This document shows positions 16,284-23,651 of a DNA stretch of 35,043 nt, one piece after another; within the stretch, counting starts at the first letter, position 1; every line of letters begins with the position of its first letter. The notes under the pieces were generated by a model that saw only the letters and a program-made list of their open reading frames with translations, was not told where the DNA came from and did not search any database. The translations under genes and the position numbers were made by a program. Location: assembly GCA_035353855.1 (NCBI GenBank), contig DAOQAK010000043.1, forward strand, positions 1 to 35,043, given 5' to 3'. This DNA comes from Bacteroidales bacterium. GTDB taxonomy: Bacteria > Bacteroidota > Bacteroidia > Bacteroidales > CG2-30-32-10.

Positions 16284-17945
16284 TCAGGCAAAAAACAAAA
16301 TAAGCATTTGAGCAATAATCACACGCAGGAACATAGTTAACGGGTAAACCGTAGCATACGCAATAGCCGGCGCTTCGGATTGTGCAATGGAATTGGCAAA
16401 TGCTAGGGCAGGAGGGTCGGTCATACTGCCTGAAATAAGTCCGCAAGTTTCAAGAAAATTTCTTTTCATGAAAACTCTTGTTATCAAACCAATAATAATA
16501 ACAGGGATAAATGTAATCAGGGCGCCATATCCCATCCATGTAAATCCATCGCCCGAAACCAGTGTGGTAACGAAGTTTTCGCCGGCTTTAATTCCAACAC
16601 TTGCCAGGAAAAGAACAATTCCAATTTCGCGAAGCATAATATTAGCGCTTGGTGTGGTGTATGCATTCAGTGAGAATTTGTAACCGTACCGGCTTAATAA
16701 TATAGCTACAATTAACGGACCGCCTGCCATTCCTAGTTTTACCGGTGTAGGGATTCCATGAATAGCTATAGGAATACTTCCCAAGATTACTCCAAAAATA
16801 ATTCCCGTGAATATTGGAAACAAGTTGGGTTCATTCAGTTGTTTTATTGAATTACCAAGAATTTGCGCTACATTTTCTATCGACGTTTCATCACCAACTA
16901 TAGTAAGCTTATCGCCTATCTGTATTTTGAAATCAGGAGAAGCTATGAATTCAATACCTGTACGATAAACTCTGGTGATGTTGATACCAAAGCGGGGACG
17001 TAGTTTAAGTGATGCCAGTTCTTTTCCAATAATATGACGGTTTGTTACCAGCACTTGTTTTGAAATTAATTTGCTTCGAAGTAATGAAATATCTTTATCG
17101 CTTTTACTGCCGAAAAGTTTTGTCAGTTCAGGAATGCTGCCTTTATGAGCAATAAGAAGAATGACATCTCCTTTGTTCAGTATTGTTTCTGCATTCGCAA
17201 TTTTGATTTCATTATTTTGCTGAATTCTTGAAATAACAGCATCGTTTATAAGGTAGTTGTCAAAATCTTTAATCTTTTTACCGAAGACATCAGGATTGTC
17301 AATGATTATGCTGGTTTTGTCAGGAATTGTTTCTTCAGGATGTTGTGCTTTTTCAAAATTTTTAAGCTCAAGGTTTATATCTGTTTTTGTTATACGTCTG
17401 ATGATAATCATTGAAATTATGATCCCAATTACTCCAAAAGGATATGCCACGGCATAACCAAGACCAATGTCCTGAATTTCTCCGTTGCCGGAAATTTGTG
17501 ATAATGCCTGCTGCGCTGCACCAAGCCCGGGAGTATTGGTTACAGCACCCGACATGATGCCTGTAAGCATTGGCATTGAAATACCTGATGTGAAATGCAG
17601 AATGATTGTAATTACTGTTCCGAGTAACACTACCGAAATAGCTAGTAAATTCAATGCTATCCCACCTTTTCTGAATGATGAAAAAAAACCGGGACCTACT
17701 TGTAATCCTATGAAAAATACAAATAAGACCAGTCCGAAATTTTTTATGAAATCGAGCACATCATAGTTGATCCTGAATCCTAAATGTCCGACAATGATTC
17801 CGGTAAATAAAACAAAAGTAACGCCCAGCGAAATTCCATGTATTTTAATTTTCCCAAGCAGAACACCTGAAGTAATCACCAGGCTGTATATAAGTATGGC
17901 TTGGGCTATAGATTCTTTCCAGAACAGATCATTGAACCAGTTCAC
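16284..17945 (-). CDS. AspT/YidE/YbjL-family membrane transporter with two RCK-C domains
   Basis: A 553-residue inner-membrane protein of the aspartate:alanine exchanger (AspT/YidE) type. Two homologous membrane halves of about five helices each (residues about 12-185 and about 380-553) flank a cytoplasmic region (about 190-370) with two TrkA-C-like regulatory domains (around DNYLINDAVISRIQQNNEI and KLRPRFGINITRVYRTGIEF). Each half ends with a duplicated signature: GAVTNTPGLGAAQQAL (about 132-147) and GSMTDPPALAFANSIA (near the C-terminus). The substrate is unknown; members exchange amino or dicarboxylic acids, and RCK-C domains may sense a ligand. A promoter-like motif (18025-18032) and an inverted repeat (17976-18009) precede it. 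Confidence 0.9.
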   Translation of the reverse strand: MNWFNDLFWKESIAQAILIYSLVITSGVLLGKIKIHGISLGVTFVLFTGIIVGHLGFRINYDVLDFIKNFGLVLFVFFIGLQVGPGFFSSFRKGGIALNLLAISVVLLGTVITIILHFTSGISMPMLTGIMSGAVTNTPGLGAAQQALSQISGNGEIQDIGLGYAVAYPFGVIGIIISMIIIRRITKTDINLELKNFEKAQHPEETIPDKTSIIIDNPDVFGKKIKDFDNYLINDAVISRIQQNNEIKIANAETILNKGDVILLIAHKGSIPELTKLFGSKSDKDISLLRSKLISKQVLVTNRHIIGKELASLKLRPRFGINITRVYRTGIEFIASPDFKIQIGDKLTIVGDETSIENVAQILGNSIKQLNEPNLFPIFTGIIFGVILGSIPIAIHGIPTPVKLGMAGGPLIVAILLSRYGYKFSLNAYTTPSANIMLREIGIVLFLASVGIKAGENFVTTLVSGDGFTWMGYGALITFIPVIIIGLITRVFMKRNFLETCGLISGSMTDPPALAFANSIAQSEAPAIAYATVYPLTMFLRVIIAQMLILFFA

Positions 17946-17975
17946 GGTTTTGTATATTAAAAAGTTAAACTATAC

Positions 17976-18009
17976 TGAATGAATTTTGGAATTTTTGCAA
18001 ACTCATTCA
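17976..18009. promoter_or_regulatory. Inverted repeat in the transporter leader
   Basis: TGAATGA (17976-17982) and TCATTCA (18003-18009), with a further TTGG/GCAAA-like inner match, lie between the -7 motif at 18025 and the start codon at 17945. The element could be an operator or a leader hairpin; no regulator is implied by the neighbours. Confidence 0.35.
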
Positions 18010-18024
18010 TTTGAAGAACAAATG

Positions 18025-18032
18025 CAAAATTA
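18025..18032 (-). promoter_or_regulatory. Bacteroidota -7 promoter motif before the transporter
   Basis: TAATTTTG on the minus strand matches TAnnTTTG, about 80 bases before the start codon and downstream of the rho terminator. The transporter and DUF3795 genes are therefore likely a unit separate from rho. Confidence 0.4.
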
Positions 18033-18092
18033 ATATAAAATCTTGCGCGGAAAATTAATTTGTAAAATATAAAAGTGGTTTGGAATAAACAA

Positions 18093-18121
18093 AAAGCGCG
18101 CGCCTTTTCGGCGCGCGCTTT
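18093..18121 (-). terminator. Terminator after rho
   Basis: A perfect 12-bp stem AAAGCGCGCGCC (18093-18104) and its complement (18110-18121) around a five-base loop, 20 bases past the rho stop. The arm ends in AAA/TTT give a short T run on the minus strand. It is very GC-rich for this DNA. Confidence 0.82.
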
Positions 18122-18141
18122 CTATAAAAATAATATTTTTT

Positions 18142-19797
18142 CTACGAATTCATTGAAAGAAGGAACTCTTCATTCGTTTGAGTGAATTTCATTCTTTCTT
18201 TAACAAATTCCATAGCTTCAAGTGGTGTCATATCGGCAAGATGGTTTCTTAAAATCCATACGCGTTGTAATGTTTCCTTGTCAAGCAGCAGGTCGTCGCG
18301 GCGCGTACTTGAAACAATGATATCGATAGAAGGGAAGATACGTTTGTTCGAAAGTTTGCGGTCGAGCTGTAACTCCATATTTCCTGTTCCTTTGAATTCT
18401 TCAAAGATAACTTCGTCCATCTTGGAACCGGTGTCTATCAAGGCTGTTGCAATGATTGTGAGTGAGCCGCCCTTTTCTATTTTACGAGCTGCACCAAAGA
18501 AACGTTTTGGTTTATGTAAAGCATTTGAGTCCACACCACCGGTAAGTACCTTGCCTGAAGCCGGTGCTACCGTGTTGTATGCACGTGCCAAACGTGTTAT
18601 AGAGTCGAGTAAGATAACTACATCATGTCCGCATTCAACCATTCTTTTTGCTTTTTCCAAAACAATGTTTGCAATTTTTACATGCTTTTCGGCCGGTTCA
18701 TCAAATGTTGAAGAAATAACTTCGGCGCGTACGCTGCGAGCCATATCGGTAACTTCTTCAGGACGCTCGTCAATGAGAAGTATCATCATGTAAACTTCAG
18801 GATGATTGTAAGCAATAGCGTTTGCTACTTCTTTAAGCAAAACAGTTTTACCGGTTTTAGGTTGAGCAACTATCAATGCACGCTGGCCTTTACCAATAGG
18901 GGTAAACAGGTCGATGATACGTGTTGAAATCGTTCCGCCGGGATGTCCGGTGATTTTAAATTTTTCAATAGGAAATAAAGGAGTAAGATAATCGAAAGGA
19001 ACCCTGTCGCGTACCTGTGCAGGATCACGTCCGTTGATCAATTCTACTTTTATCAATGGGAAATATTTTTCGCCTTCTTTAGGTGGGCGTATGTTTCCTT
19101 TAACCGTATCACCGGTTTTCAATCCAAAAAGTTTTATCTGCGATTGTGAAACATAAATATCGTCAGGTGAATTCAAATAATCGTAATCCGATGAACGAAG
19201 AAAACCATAACCATCGGGCATGATTTCAAGAACTCCTTCACTATTAACCACGCCATCAAATTCAGAGATCAGGTCATTGGTATTCCTGCGTTCATAAAAT
19301 TTAGTGCGGGGTTGAAATTCCTTTTTCTCGCTTTCTTCAGGTTTTTGAACTTCTTCTTTTGGTTCTGTTTGAATTTCGTTTTCCGGTGGTGTTACTTCTT
19401 TATTTTCGATAACCTCATTATTAACTACCGGTGTAATTTCAAATGTTTCGGGTACTTCTTCAACCACAGGTGAAATGTTTTCAACGCTTAATTGTATGGC
19501 TGTGGGGTCAACAATAAGTTCTTTATTTTCGGGAAAATCGATTTTTATTTTTTTATGAATAGGTTCTTTTACAATACCGTCTTCAGTATTTTTTCTCCGG
19601 TGCCGGAATATTTTGCGTTCTTTCGATTCTTTTTCAGCAACAATATCTGCGGGCGAAGGATTCAACGCCTGATGGTCAAGTATTTTGTAAATAAGTTCTT
19701 GTTTTTTTAATGCTTCGTACTTGGGAATGTTTAGTTGTTTTGCAATTTCTTTTAACTCCGTAGCGAGTTTGTTGTTTAATTCAATAATGTCGTACAT
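18142..19797 (-). CDS. rho: Transcription termination factor Rho with N-terminal insertion
   Basis: A 551-residue Rho, the hexameric RNA-dependent ATPase that terminates transcription. Residues 1-45 form the Rho_N helical domain (LKEIAKQLNIPKYEALKK). Residues about 52-170 are a low-complexity, Glu/Pro/Val-rich insertion. The cold-shock RNA-binding domain follows (about 185-255, GVLEIMPDGYGFLRS). The ATPase core has the P-loop AQPKTGKT (311-318), Walker B VVILLDSITRLARAY, and the Q/R-loop region FKGTGNMELQLDRKLSNKR. E. coli Rho is 419 residues; most of the excess is the insertion. A disordered insertion in Bacteroides Rho is reported to drive phase separation, and this shorter one may be comparable (inference). 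A GC-rich hairpin terminator follows the gene. Confidence 0.96.
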   Translation of the reverse strand: MYDIIELNNKLATELKEIAKQLNIPKYEALKKQELIYKILDHQALNPSPADIVAEKESKERKIFRHRRKNTEDGIVKEPIHKKIKIDFPENKELIVDPTAIQLSVENISPVVEEVPETFEITPVVNNEVIENKEVTPPENEIQTEPKEEVQKPEESEKKEFQPRTKFYERRNTNDLISEFDGVVNSEGVLEIMPDGYGFLRSSDYDYLNSPDDIYVSQSQIKLFGLKTGDTVKGNIRPPKEGEKYFPLIKVELINGRDPAQVRDRVPFDYLTPLFPIEKFKITGHPGGTISTRIIDLFTPIGKGQRALIVAQPKTGKTVLLKEVANAIAYNHPEVYMMILLIDERPEEVTDMARSVRAEVISSTFDEPAEKHVKIANIVLEKAKRMVECGHDVVILLDSITRLARAYNTVAPASGKVLTGGVDSNALHKPKRFFGAARKIEKGGSLTIIATALIDTGSKMDEVIFEEFKGTGNMELQLDRKLSNKRIFPSIDIIVSSTRRDDLLLDKETLQRVWILRNHLADMTPLEAMEFVKERMKFTQTNEEFLLSMNS

Positions 19798-20001
19798 GAA
19801 TGAGATGTTTTGTTAATAATGATAATTTTAGAAATAATTATTATTAGAGTTAATAATAGTTGTGATTTAATTATTTTAAAGAAAAAATTGATTTATAAAA
19901 AAGGAAATGCCTTTGGGAATTGTATTGCAATATTACAACTTTTTTATAAAACAACAAAATTTTTTAGAATATAGAACATACATCATATTAAAATTAGTTG
20001 T

Positions 20002-20009
20002 TATTTTTG
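20002..20009 (+). promoter_or_regulatory. Bacteroidota -7 promoter motif before the DUF4293 gene
   Basis: TATTTTTG matches TAnnTTTG, 22 bases before the ATG at 20032. The remaining rho-DUF4293 intergenic DNA (19798-20001) is very AT-rich and shows nothing else I can name. Confidence 0.45.
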
Positions 20010-20031
20010 CCGTAATAAAAATTTTAGTTCT

Positions 20032-20499
20032 ATGATACAAAGAATTCAGACACTTTGCTTACTTATCGCATTAGGTACAATCTCGGCATGTTTCTTTCTT
20101 CCTTTCTGGGAATACCAGGGCAGCGACTATTTGTATGAGGTAAATGTTTTTGCTGTAAAATTCATTAGCGGCAATCCTCAGATTTTGTATGTAAGTACAA
20201 TACCTATTTTAATAATACTTGCTGTTTCAGGTCTTATTACTATTGCCGCAATATTTTATTTTAAAAACAGGCAAATGCAAATGAAAATAAATAATTTCAA
20301 TATTTTCCTTACCATAATTTTTTCAGGAACTGTATTTTTGTGGATACCTTATATGATAAATCAACAAATCCCTACAGCTGTGGCATCTTGGAAGTATGGA
20401 TTAATTTTACCGCTTATCACTTTGTTCTCACTTATTTTTGCAAATCAATTTATTAAGAAAGACGAAAAGCTTGTAAAATCAGCTGATAGATTGAGATAG
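20032..20499 (+). CDS. DUF4293 family membrane protein
   Basis: A 155-residue inner-membrane protein starting MIQRIQTLCLL, the usual beginning of Bacteroidota DUF4293 proteins. Four membrane segments are visible: about 6-25, 58-80, 89-108 and 121-142. A short charged C-terminus follows (KKDEKLVKSADRLR). No catalytic motif is seen and the function is unknown. The gene diverges from rho; I recall this neighbourhood from other Bacteroidota but have not checked it. It has its own promoter-like motif. The stop is followed by gene-free repeat DNA, with no clear terminator. Confidence 0.85.
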   Translation: MIQRIQTLCLLIALGTISACFFLPFWEYQGSDYLYEVNVFAVKFISGNPQILYVSTIPILIILAVSGLITIAAIFYFKNRQMQMKINNFNIFLTIIFSGTVFLWIPYMINQQIPTAVASWKYGLILPLITLFSLIFANQFIKKDEKLVKSADRLR

Positions 20500-20646
20500 A
20501 TTTATTCTTTGTCATTAGTTGTAGGGTTGCGCAACTGGTTTGGTGGAAAGTGGAAAAAAACTATTACCTAAAAACAAATTTTTTGACCAGCTGCCTAACC
20601 TATAAACATAAGCCCATTGTTAATAGTTGTTGGGTTGTGCAACTGG

Positions 20647-20768
20647 TGTTAAGTTAAGTCTAATATGTTACAGAATGTCATGTTGAGTTTATCGAAATGT
20701 GAACATTCTGTAAGCGGTTTATCCTTCGATGAACTCAGGATGACCGCTATTTCAAAATTAACTTAACA
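20647..20768. mobile_element. MITE-like 122-bp palindromic element, copy 1
   Basis: Perfect 11-bp terminal inverted repeats TGTTAAGTTAA/TTAACTTAACA. Inside lie a second inverted repeat, GTCATGTTGAGTTTATCGAA (20677-20696) against 20725-20744 (17 of 20 matching), and a perfect 11-bp pair TTACAGAATGT/ACATTCTGTAA (20668-20678 and 20703-20713). It has no coding capacity and no clear target-site duplication. The inner TTGAGTTTATCGAA-type palindrome resembles repeats I remember from many bacterial genomes (unverified). Confidence 0.7.
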
Positions 20769-20880
20769 ATAGTGTGGTGGAAAGTGGAAAAAAACTATTA
20801 CCTAAAAACAAATTTTTTGACCAGCTGCCTAACCTATAAACATAAGCCCATTGTTAATAGTTGTTGGGTTGTGCAACTGG

Positions 20881-21002
20881 TGTTAAGTTAAGTCTAATAT
20901 GTTACAGAATGTCATGTTGAGTTTATCGAAATGTGAACATTCTGTAAGCGGTTTATCCTTCGATGAACTCAGGATGACCGCTATTTCAAAATTAACTTAA
21001 CA
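20881..21002. mobile_element. MITE-like 122-bp palindromic element, copy 2
   Basis: Identical to the element 234 bases upstream, with the same flanks. The second copy therefore came from duplication of the whole 234-bp unit, not from a new insertion. Confidence 0.7.
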
Positions 21003-21098
21003 ATAGTGTGGTTGAAAGTTGAAAAAACTATTAACAAAAACAAATTACTTGACCAGCTGCACTACCTATAAACAAATGACTCTTTTTTTAAGATTGTA

Positions 21099-22001
21099 TT
21101 ATTTTATTCCGAAAAAGTTTATAATGTTATCCACCTCTGAATCCCAGTAATTATAGTCATGTGCTGCTTCCGGCATATTGAGTTTTATTTTTAATGCAGG
21201 ATGATATTTTTTCAGCGAATCATAAAATTCAATGGTTTGTTCGGGTGGAACAACTTTATCTTTTTTGCCATGACCTAAATAAATAGGTGTTTTAAATTCA
21301 TTAATTCGAAAAACGGGATTATCAATTTTTTGCCAACGTTCCTTGTATGTCCCGAATGCTCCGTAGAATGCAGTAACCAGTCTGTCGGTTGGTAATTTAA
21401 CCTGGTCGTAATCACCTGAAAGTGCTGCTGCTCCTTTGAATAAATAGGGGAAATCAAGAAGCACTAATGCAACACCACGTGCACCTGTTGATAATCCTAC
21501 AATATAGTTATTGTCATTTTCAATCAACAATCCAAAATCTTTTTTTAACAAAGGAATAAGAGTATCTGAAAGCCATGAACGTGTTGGGTAAATAAGCATA
21601 TCGGCGCGGGTTTCGGGATAGTTTATATCCTGGTACAAACTTTTACCCATATCGGGAAGTACAACATAAAATCCTAGTTTGGTAACTTTATCACAAATGC
21701 TGGTCTTTGTGCACCAGTCATCGGCAGGCAGATTCCAGCCATGTAACATTAAGAAAACACCTTTCCTTTTTTCTGAAGGAACTTTAATAAAAACTTTTCT
21801 ATTATTGATTGTTAACAGGGTATCGGTTTTCGGACTTTTATTTTTGATGCTGCTGTCGGTATTGATTTTACAGGTATCGTATGAAGATGCAGAATTTGCT
21901 TTGGTCTCGAAAATTGAAATAAAATAGGATAAAATAAAAATCAATAGTAATAGAATTATTAATGCTATGATTATAAAATAAAGAGTTTTGCCAGGTTTCA
22001 T
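21099..22001 (-). CDS. Membrane-anchored alpha/beta hydrolase (esterase-like)
   Basis: A 300-residue protein with one N-terminal membrane anchor (about 7-30) and an alpha/beta-hydrolase domain facing the periplasm. The oxyanion region is LMLHGWN (84-90). The nucleophile elbow is GLSTG with Ser171. The likely acid is Asp248 (GHGKKDKVVP) and the His is His281 (EAAHDYNYW). The triad is complete and the fold resembles the putative esterase/feruloyl-esterase group, but the substrate is unknown. Its ATG overlaps the miaA stop by four bases (ATGA), so it is translationally coupled to miaA although the functions seem unrelated. Downstream lies the 234-bp repeat array; no terminator was found. Confidence 0.85.
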   Translation of the reverse strand: MKPGKTLYFIIIALIILLLLIFILSYFISIFETKANSASSYDTCKINTDSSIKNKSPKTDTLLTINNRKVFIKVPSEKRKGVFLMLHGWNLPADDWCTKTSICDKVTKLGFYVVLPDMGKSLYQDINYPETRADMLIYPTRSWLSDTLIPLLKKDFGLLIENDNNYIVGLSTGARGVALVLLDFPYLFKGAAALSGDYDQVKLPTDRLVTAFYGAFGTYKERWQKIDNPVFRINEFKTPIYLGHGKKDKVVPPEQTIEFYDSLKKYHPALKIKLNMPEAAHDYNYWDSEVDNIINFFGIK

Positions 22002-22912
22002 CTCTGATTATTTAAAATGTAATTCATGATTTTTTCTTTGTCGTTTGGGTGAAACCATTGCATAGCTTTATTTTTCCGGAACCATGTAAGTTGTCGCTTC
22101 GCATATTTACGTGTATTAATATTTATATTTTCAATGGCTTGCTCTAATGTGGTTTTCCCTTCAATATATTCGAATAACTCTGTATATCCAACAGTATTAA
22201 GGGCGTTCAGGTTGCGGAAAGGATATAGTTCAGTGGCTTCTTCAACTAGCCCTTGTTGAATCATTATATTGGTGCGCTTTTTAATTATTTCTATAAGTTC
22301 ATTTTTTTCGCGATTCAGCCCGATAAATAAACAATTGAAATTTCTTTTTTTATTTTTACTTTTCCTGAGATCTGAATATTTTAACCCGGTAGTCATGCAA
22401 ACTTCTACAGCACGTATAAGCCTTGCGGGATTATTCATATCAACCTGTTTGCAAAATTCAGGGTCGAGATTTTTAAGCATCACCTGTAATGAAGTTATTC
22501 CTTCCGCTTCAAATTTTGCTTTCAGGTATTCACGTGTATCGGTATCTGCATCGGGTAAGTCGTCGATTCCTTTAACAACGGCATCAATATATAAACCTGA
22601 ACCGCCTGTCATTATAAGGCGATCATGATCTTTAAAAAGCGAATCAATCTTTTTTATTGCATCATTTTCATATTTTGAAACGTTGTAATAATCATAAATA
22701 GAAAGGTGCCCGATAAAATGATGTTTTACTTCTTTAAGTTCTGAATCGGAAGGAGGAGCTGTGCCTATTTTTAATTCTTTATAAAACTGGCGTGAATCGG
22801 CAGAGATAATTTCTGTACGGAAAAATTTAGCTACTTCAATACTAAGTTTTGTTTTACCAACAGCTGTTGGTCCTGTAATAATGATAATCTGTTTATCAGA
22901 ATTTGTCATCAT
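21998..22912 (-). CDS. miaA: tRNA dimethylallyltransferase
   Basis: A protein of about 304 residues that transfers the dimethylallyl group to A37 of tRNAs reading UNN codons. The P-loop GPTAVGKT is at residues 14-21. The substrate motif SADSRQFYKELKIGTAPP follows, and MTGGSGLYIDAVVKGID and NNPARLIRAVEV are typical of the DMAPP/tRNA-binding region. The C-terminal RQLTWFRK motif is present and the protein is complete. The frame is open up to 23002, but that extension lies wholly inside the upstream gene. I place the start at one of two adjacent ATGs (22912 or 22909), giving an overlap of about 17 bases with the pRiA4b-like gene. The stop overlaps the hydrolase start by four bases. Confidence 0.92.
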   Translation of the reverse strand: MMTNSDKQIIIITGPTAVGKTKLSIEVAKFFRTEIISADSRQFYKELKIGTAPPSDSELKEVKHHFIGHLSIYDYYNVSKYENDAIKKIDSLFKDHDRLIMTGGSGLYIDAVVKGIDDLPDADTDTREYLKAKFEAEGITSLQVMLKNLDPEFCKQVDMNNPARLIRAVEVCMTTGLKYSDLRKSKNKKRNFNCLFIGLNREKNELIEIIKKRTNIMIQQGLVEEATELYPFRNLNALNTVGYTELFEYIEGKTTLEQAIENININTRKYAKRQLTWFRKNKAMQWFHPNDKEKIMNYILNNQR

Positions 22913-23492
22913 CAAAATTTGCACTGCCTTCGCTACCTTCAGCGTTGAATTCGTCGGAAAATTCAGAATCGGAAAATAATTCTGATTCTTCATTTTCTTC
23001 ATCTTTTAATGGCGGAACATCATATAATAATTCTTCATCATCGTCATCCAACCCGGCTGAAACTTTTATAGATTGCGCTCCAGCCTTAGGTATCTCGCCT
23101 GATTTTTTAATACAGCGCGGGTAAGTAACTCCTTTTTCTGCAGGAATAATTTTGCTTAATTCAATATAAAATTCATATAAGTTTAGAAAGTCATACACAT
23201 AAATCAAACGCTGGTGAGGGTCGTCAATAAACTTGTTCAATTTGCATGATTTCATTATCAGCGGAGCTGTTTCCTTTTCTTCTTCTTCGCTCATATCAAT
23301 AAGAGCGATTTCTTTTTTGCGATTCCACTTATTGTCGCAAATATAAAATGATGCTAATTCTTGTCCGCTAAGCCCGGCAGCCTGGATAATGGCTTTGTGG
23401 AAACTTTCAAAAGTATCACCTGAGCTGATTTCAATGTCGAGAAAAAAATCATCCAGATCTTCAAGCAGTATTTTAAATCTGTACACGTGCAT
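22896..23492 (-). CDS. Plasmid pRiA4b ORF-3-like protein with acidic tail
   Basis: A 198-residue protein. Residues 1-125 resemble the pRiA4b ORF-3 (IS1096 passenger-like) family: MHVYRFKILLEDLDDFFLDIEI, then DTFESFHKAIIQAAGL and LIYVYDFLNLYEFYIEL. The last 50 residues are strongly acidic and low in complexity (DDDDEELL, then ESELFSDSEFSDEF). The family was first seen on plasmids and transposons, but its role is unknown and chromosomal members are common in Bacteroidota. Nothing else mobile lies nearby, and the gene overlaps miaA, so it appears to be a settled chromosomal gene. The acidic tail could bind a basic protein or mimic nucleic acid (inference). The 23493-23651 gap to the next gene shows no feature. 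Confidence 0.82.
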   Translation of the reverse strand: MHVYRFKILLEDLDDFFLDIEISSGDTFESFHKAIIQAAGLSGQELASFYICDNKWNRKKEIALIDMSEEEEKETAPLIMKSCKLNKFIDDPHQRLIYVYDFLNLYEFYIELSKIIPAEKGVTYPRCIKKSGEIPKAGAQSIKVSAGLDDDDEELLYDVPPLKDEENEESELFSDSEFSDEFNAEGSEGSANFDDDKF

Positions 23493-23651
23493 AACCGTTC
23501 ATTTTTCAGTTTAACAACATGAGGTAAAATTAGTATTTTTTTTATAATATAAAGATAAAGGATTTCAATAAAAATATCAACAGTTTATTAAAAAAAATCA
23601 TAGAAACATTGTAAGATTATATCGATAAATAATTTCTAAATAAAAAAAAGA

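Larger units (their letters stand above)
20541..21075. repeat. Tandem 234-bp direct repeat, two identical copies plus a diverged partial third
   Basis: Unit 1 is 20541-20774 and unit 2 is 20775-21008, identical base for base by eye. A partial third copy of about 67 bases (from 21009) keeps the same 234-bp phase but differs at several positions (GGTTGAAAGTTG against GGTGGAAAGTGG). Each full unit consists of about 106 bases beginning GGTGGAAAGTGG, then a 122-bp palindromic element and a short AT link. A GTTGCGCAAC-type sequence just before unit 1 (about 20526-20535) resembles one near the end of the first part of each unit, so an older, shorter repeat underlies the array. No ORF of note exists in 20500-21098. 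Confidence 0.92.

Noticed and set aside
18182..18793. 203-residue ORF opposite rho
   Set aside because: Antisense shadow of the conserved Rho ATPase core, rich in Ser and Ile with no domain.
20587..20646. Integron attC-like site: GCCTAAC and GTTGGGT boxes, with CCAGCTGC/GCAACTGG-type outer arms
   Set aside because: The boxes fit RYYYAAC/GTTRRRY, but the span between them is about 43 bases, shorter than normal attC sites; no integrase or cassette genes are present and the repeat period holds no ORF.
20541..21075. CRISPR array
   Set aside because: Only two identical 234-bp units with no variable spacers and no cas genes.
22913..23002. Longer MiaA start
   Set aside because: The extra 30 residues lie inside the upstream gene and precede the normal MiaA start just before the P-loop.
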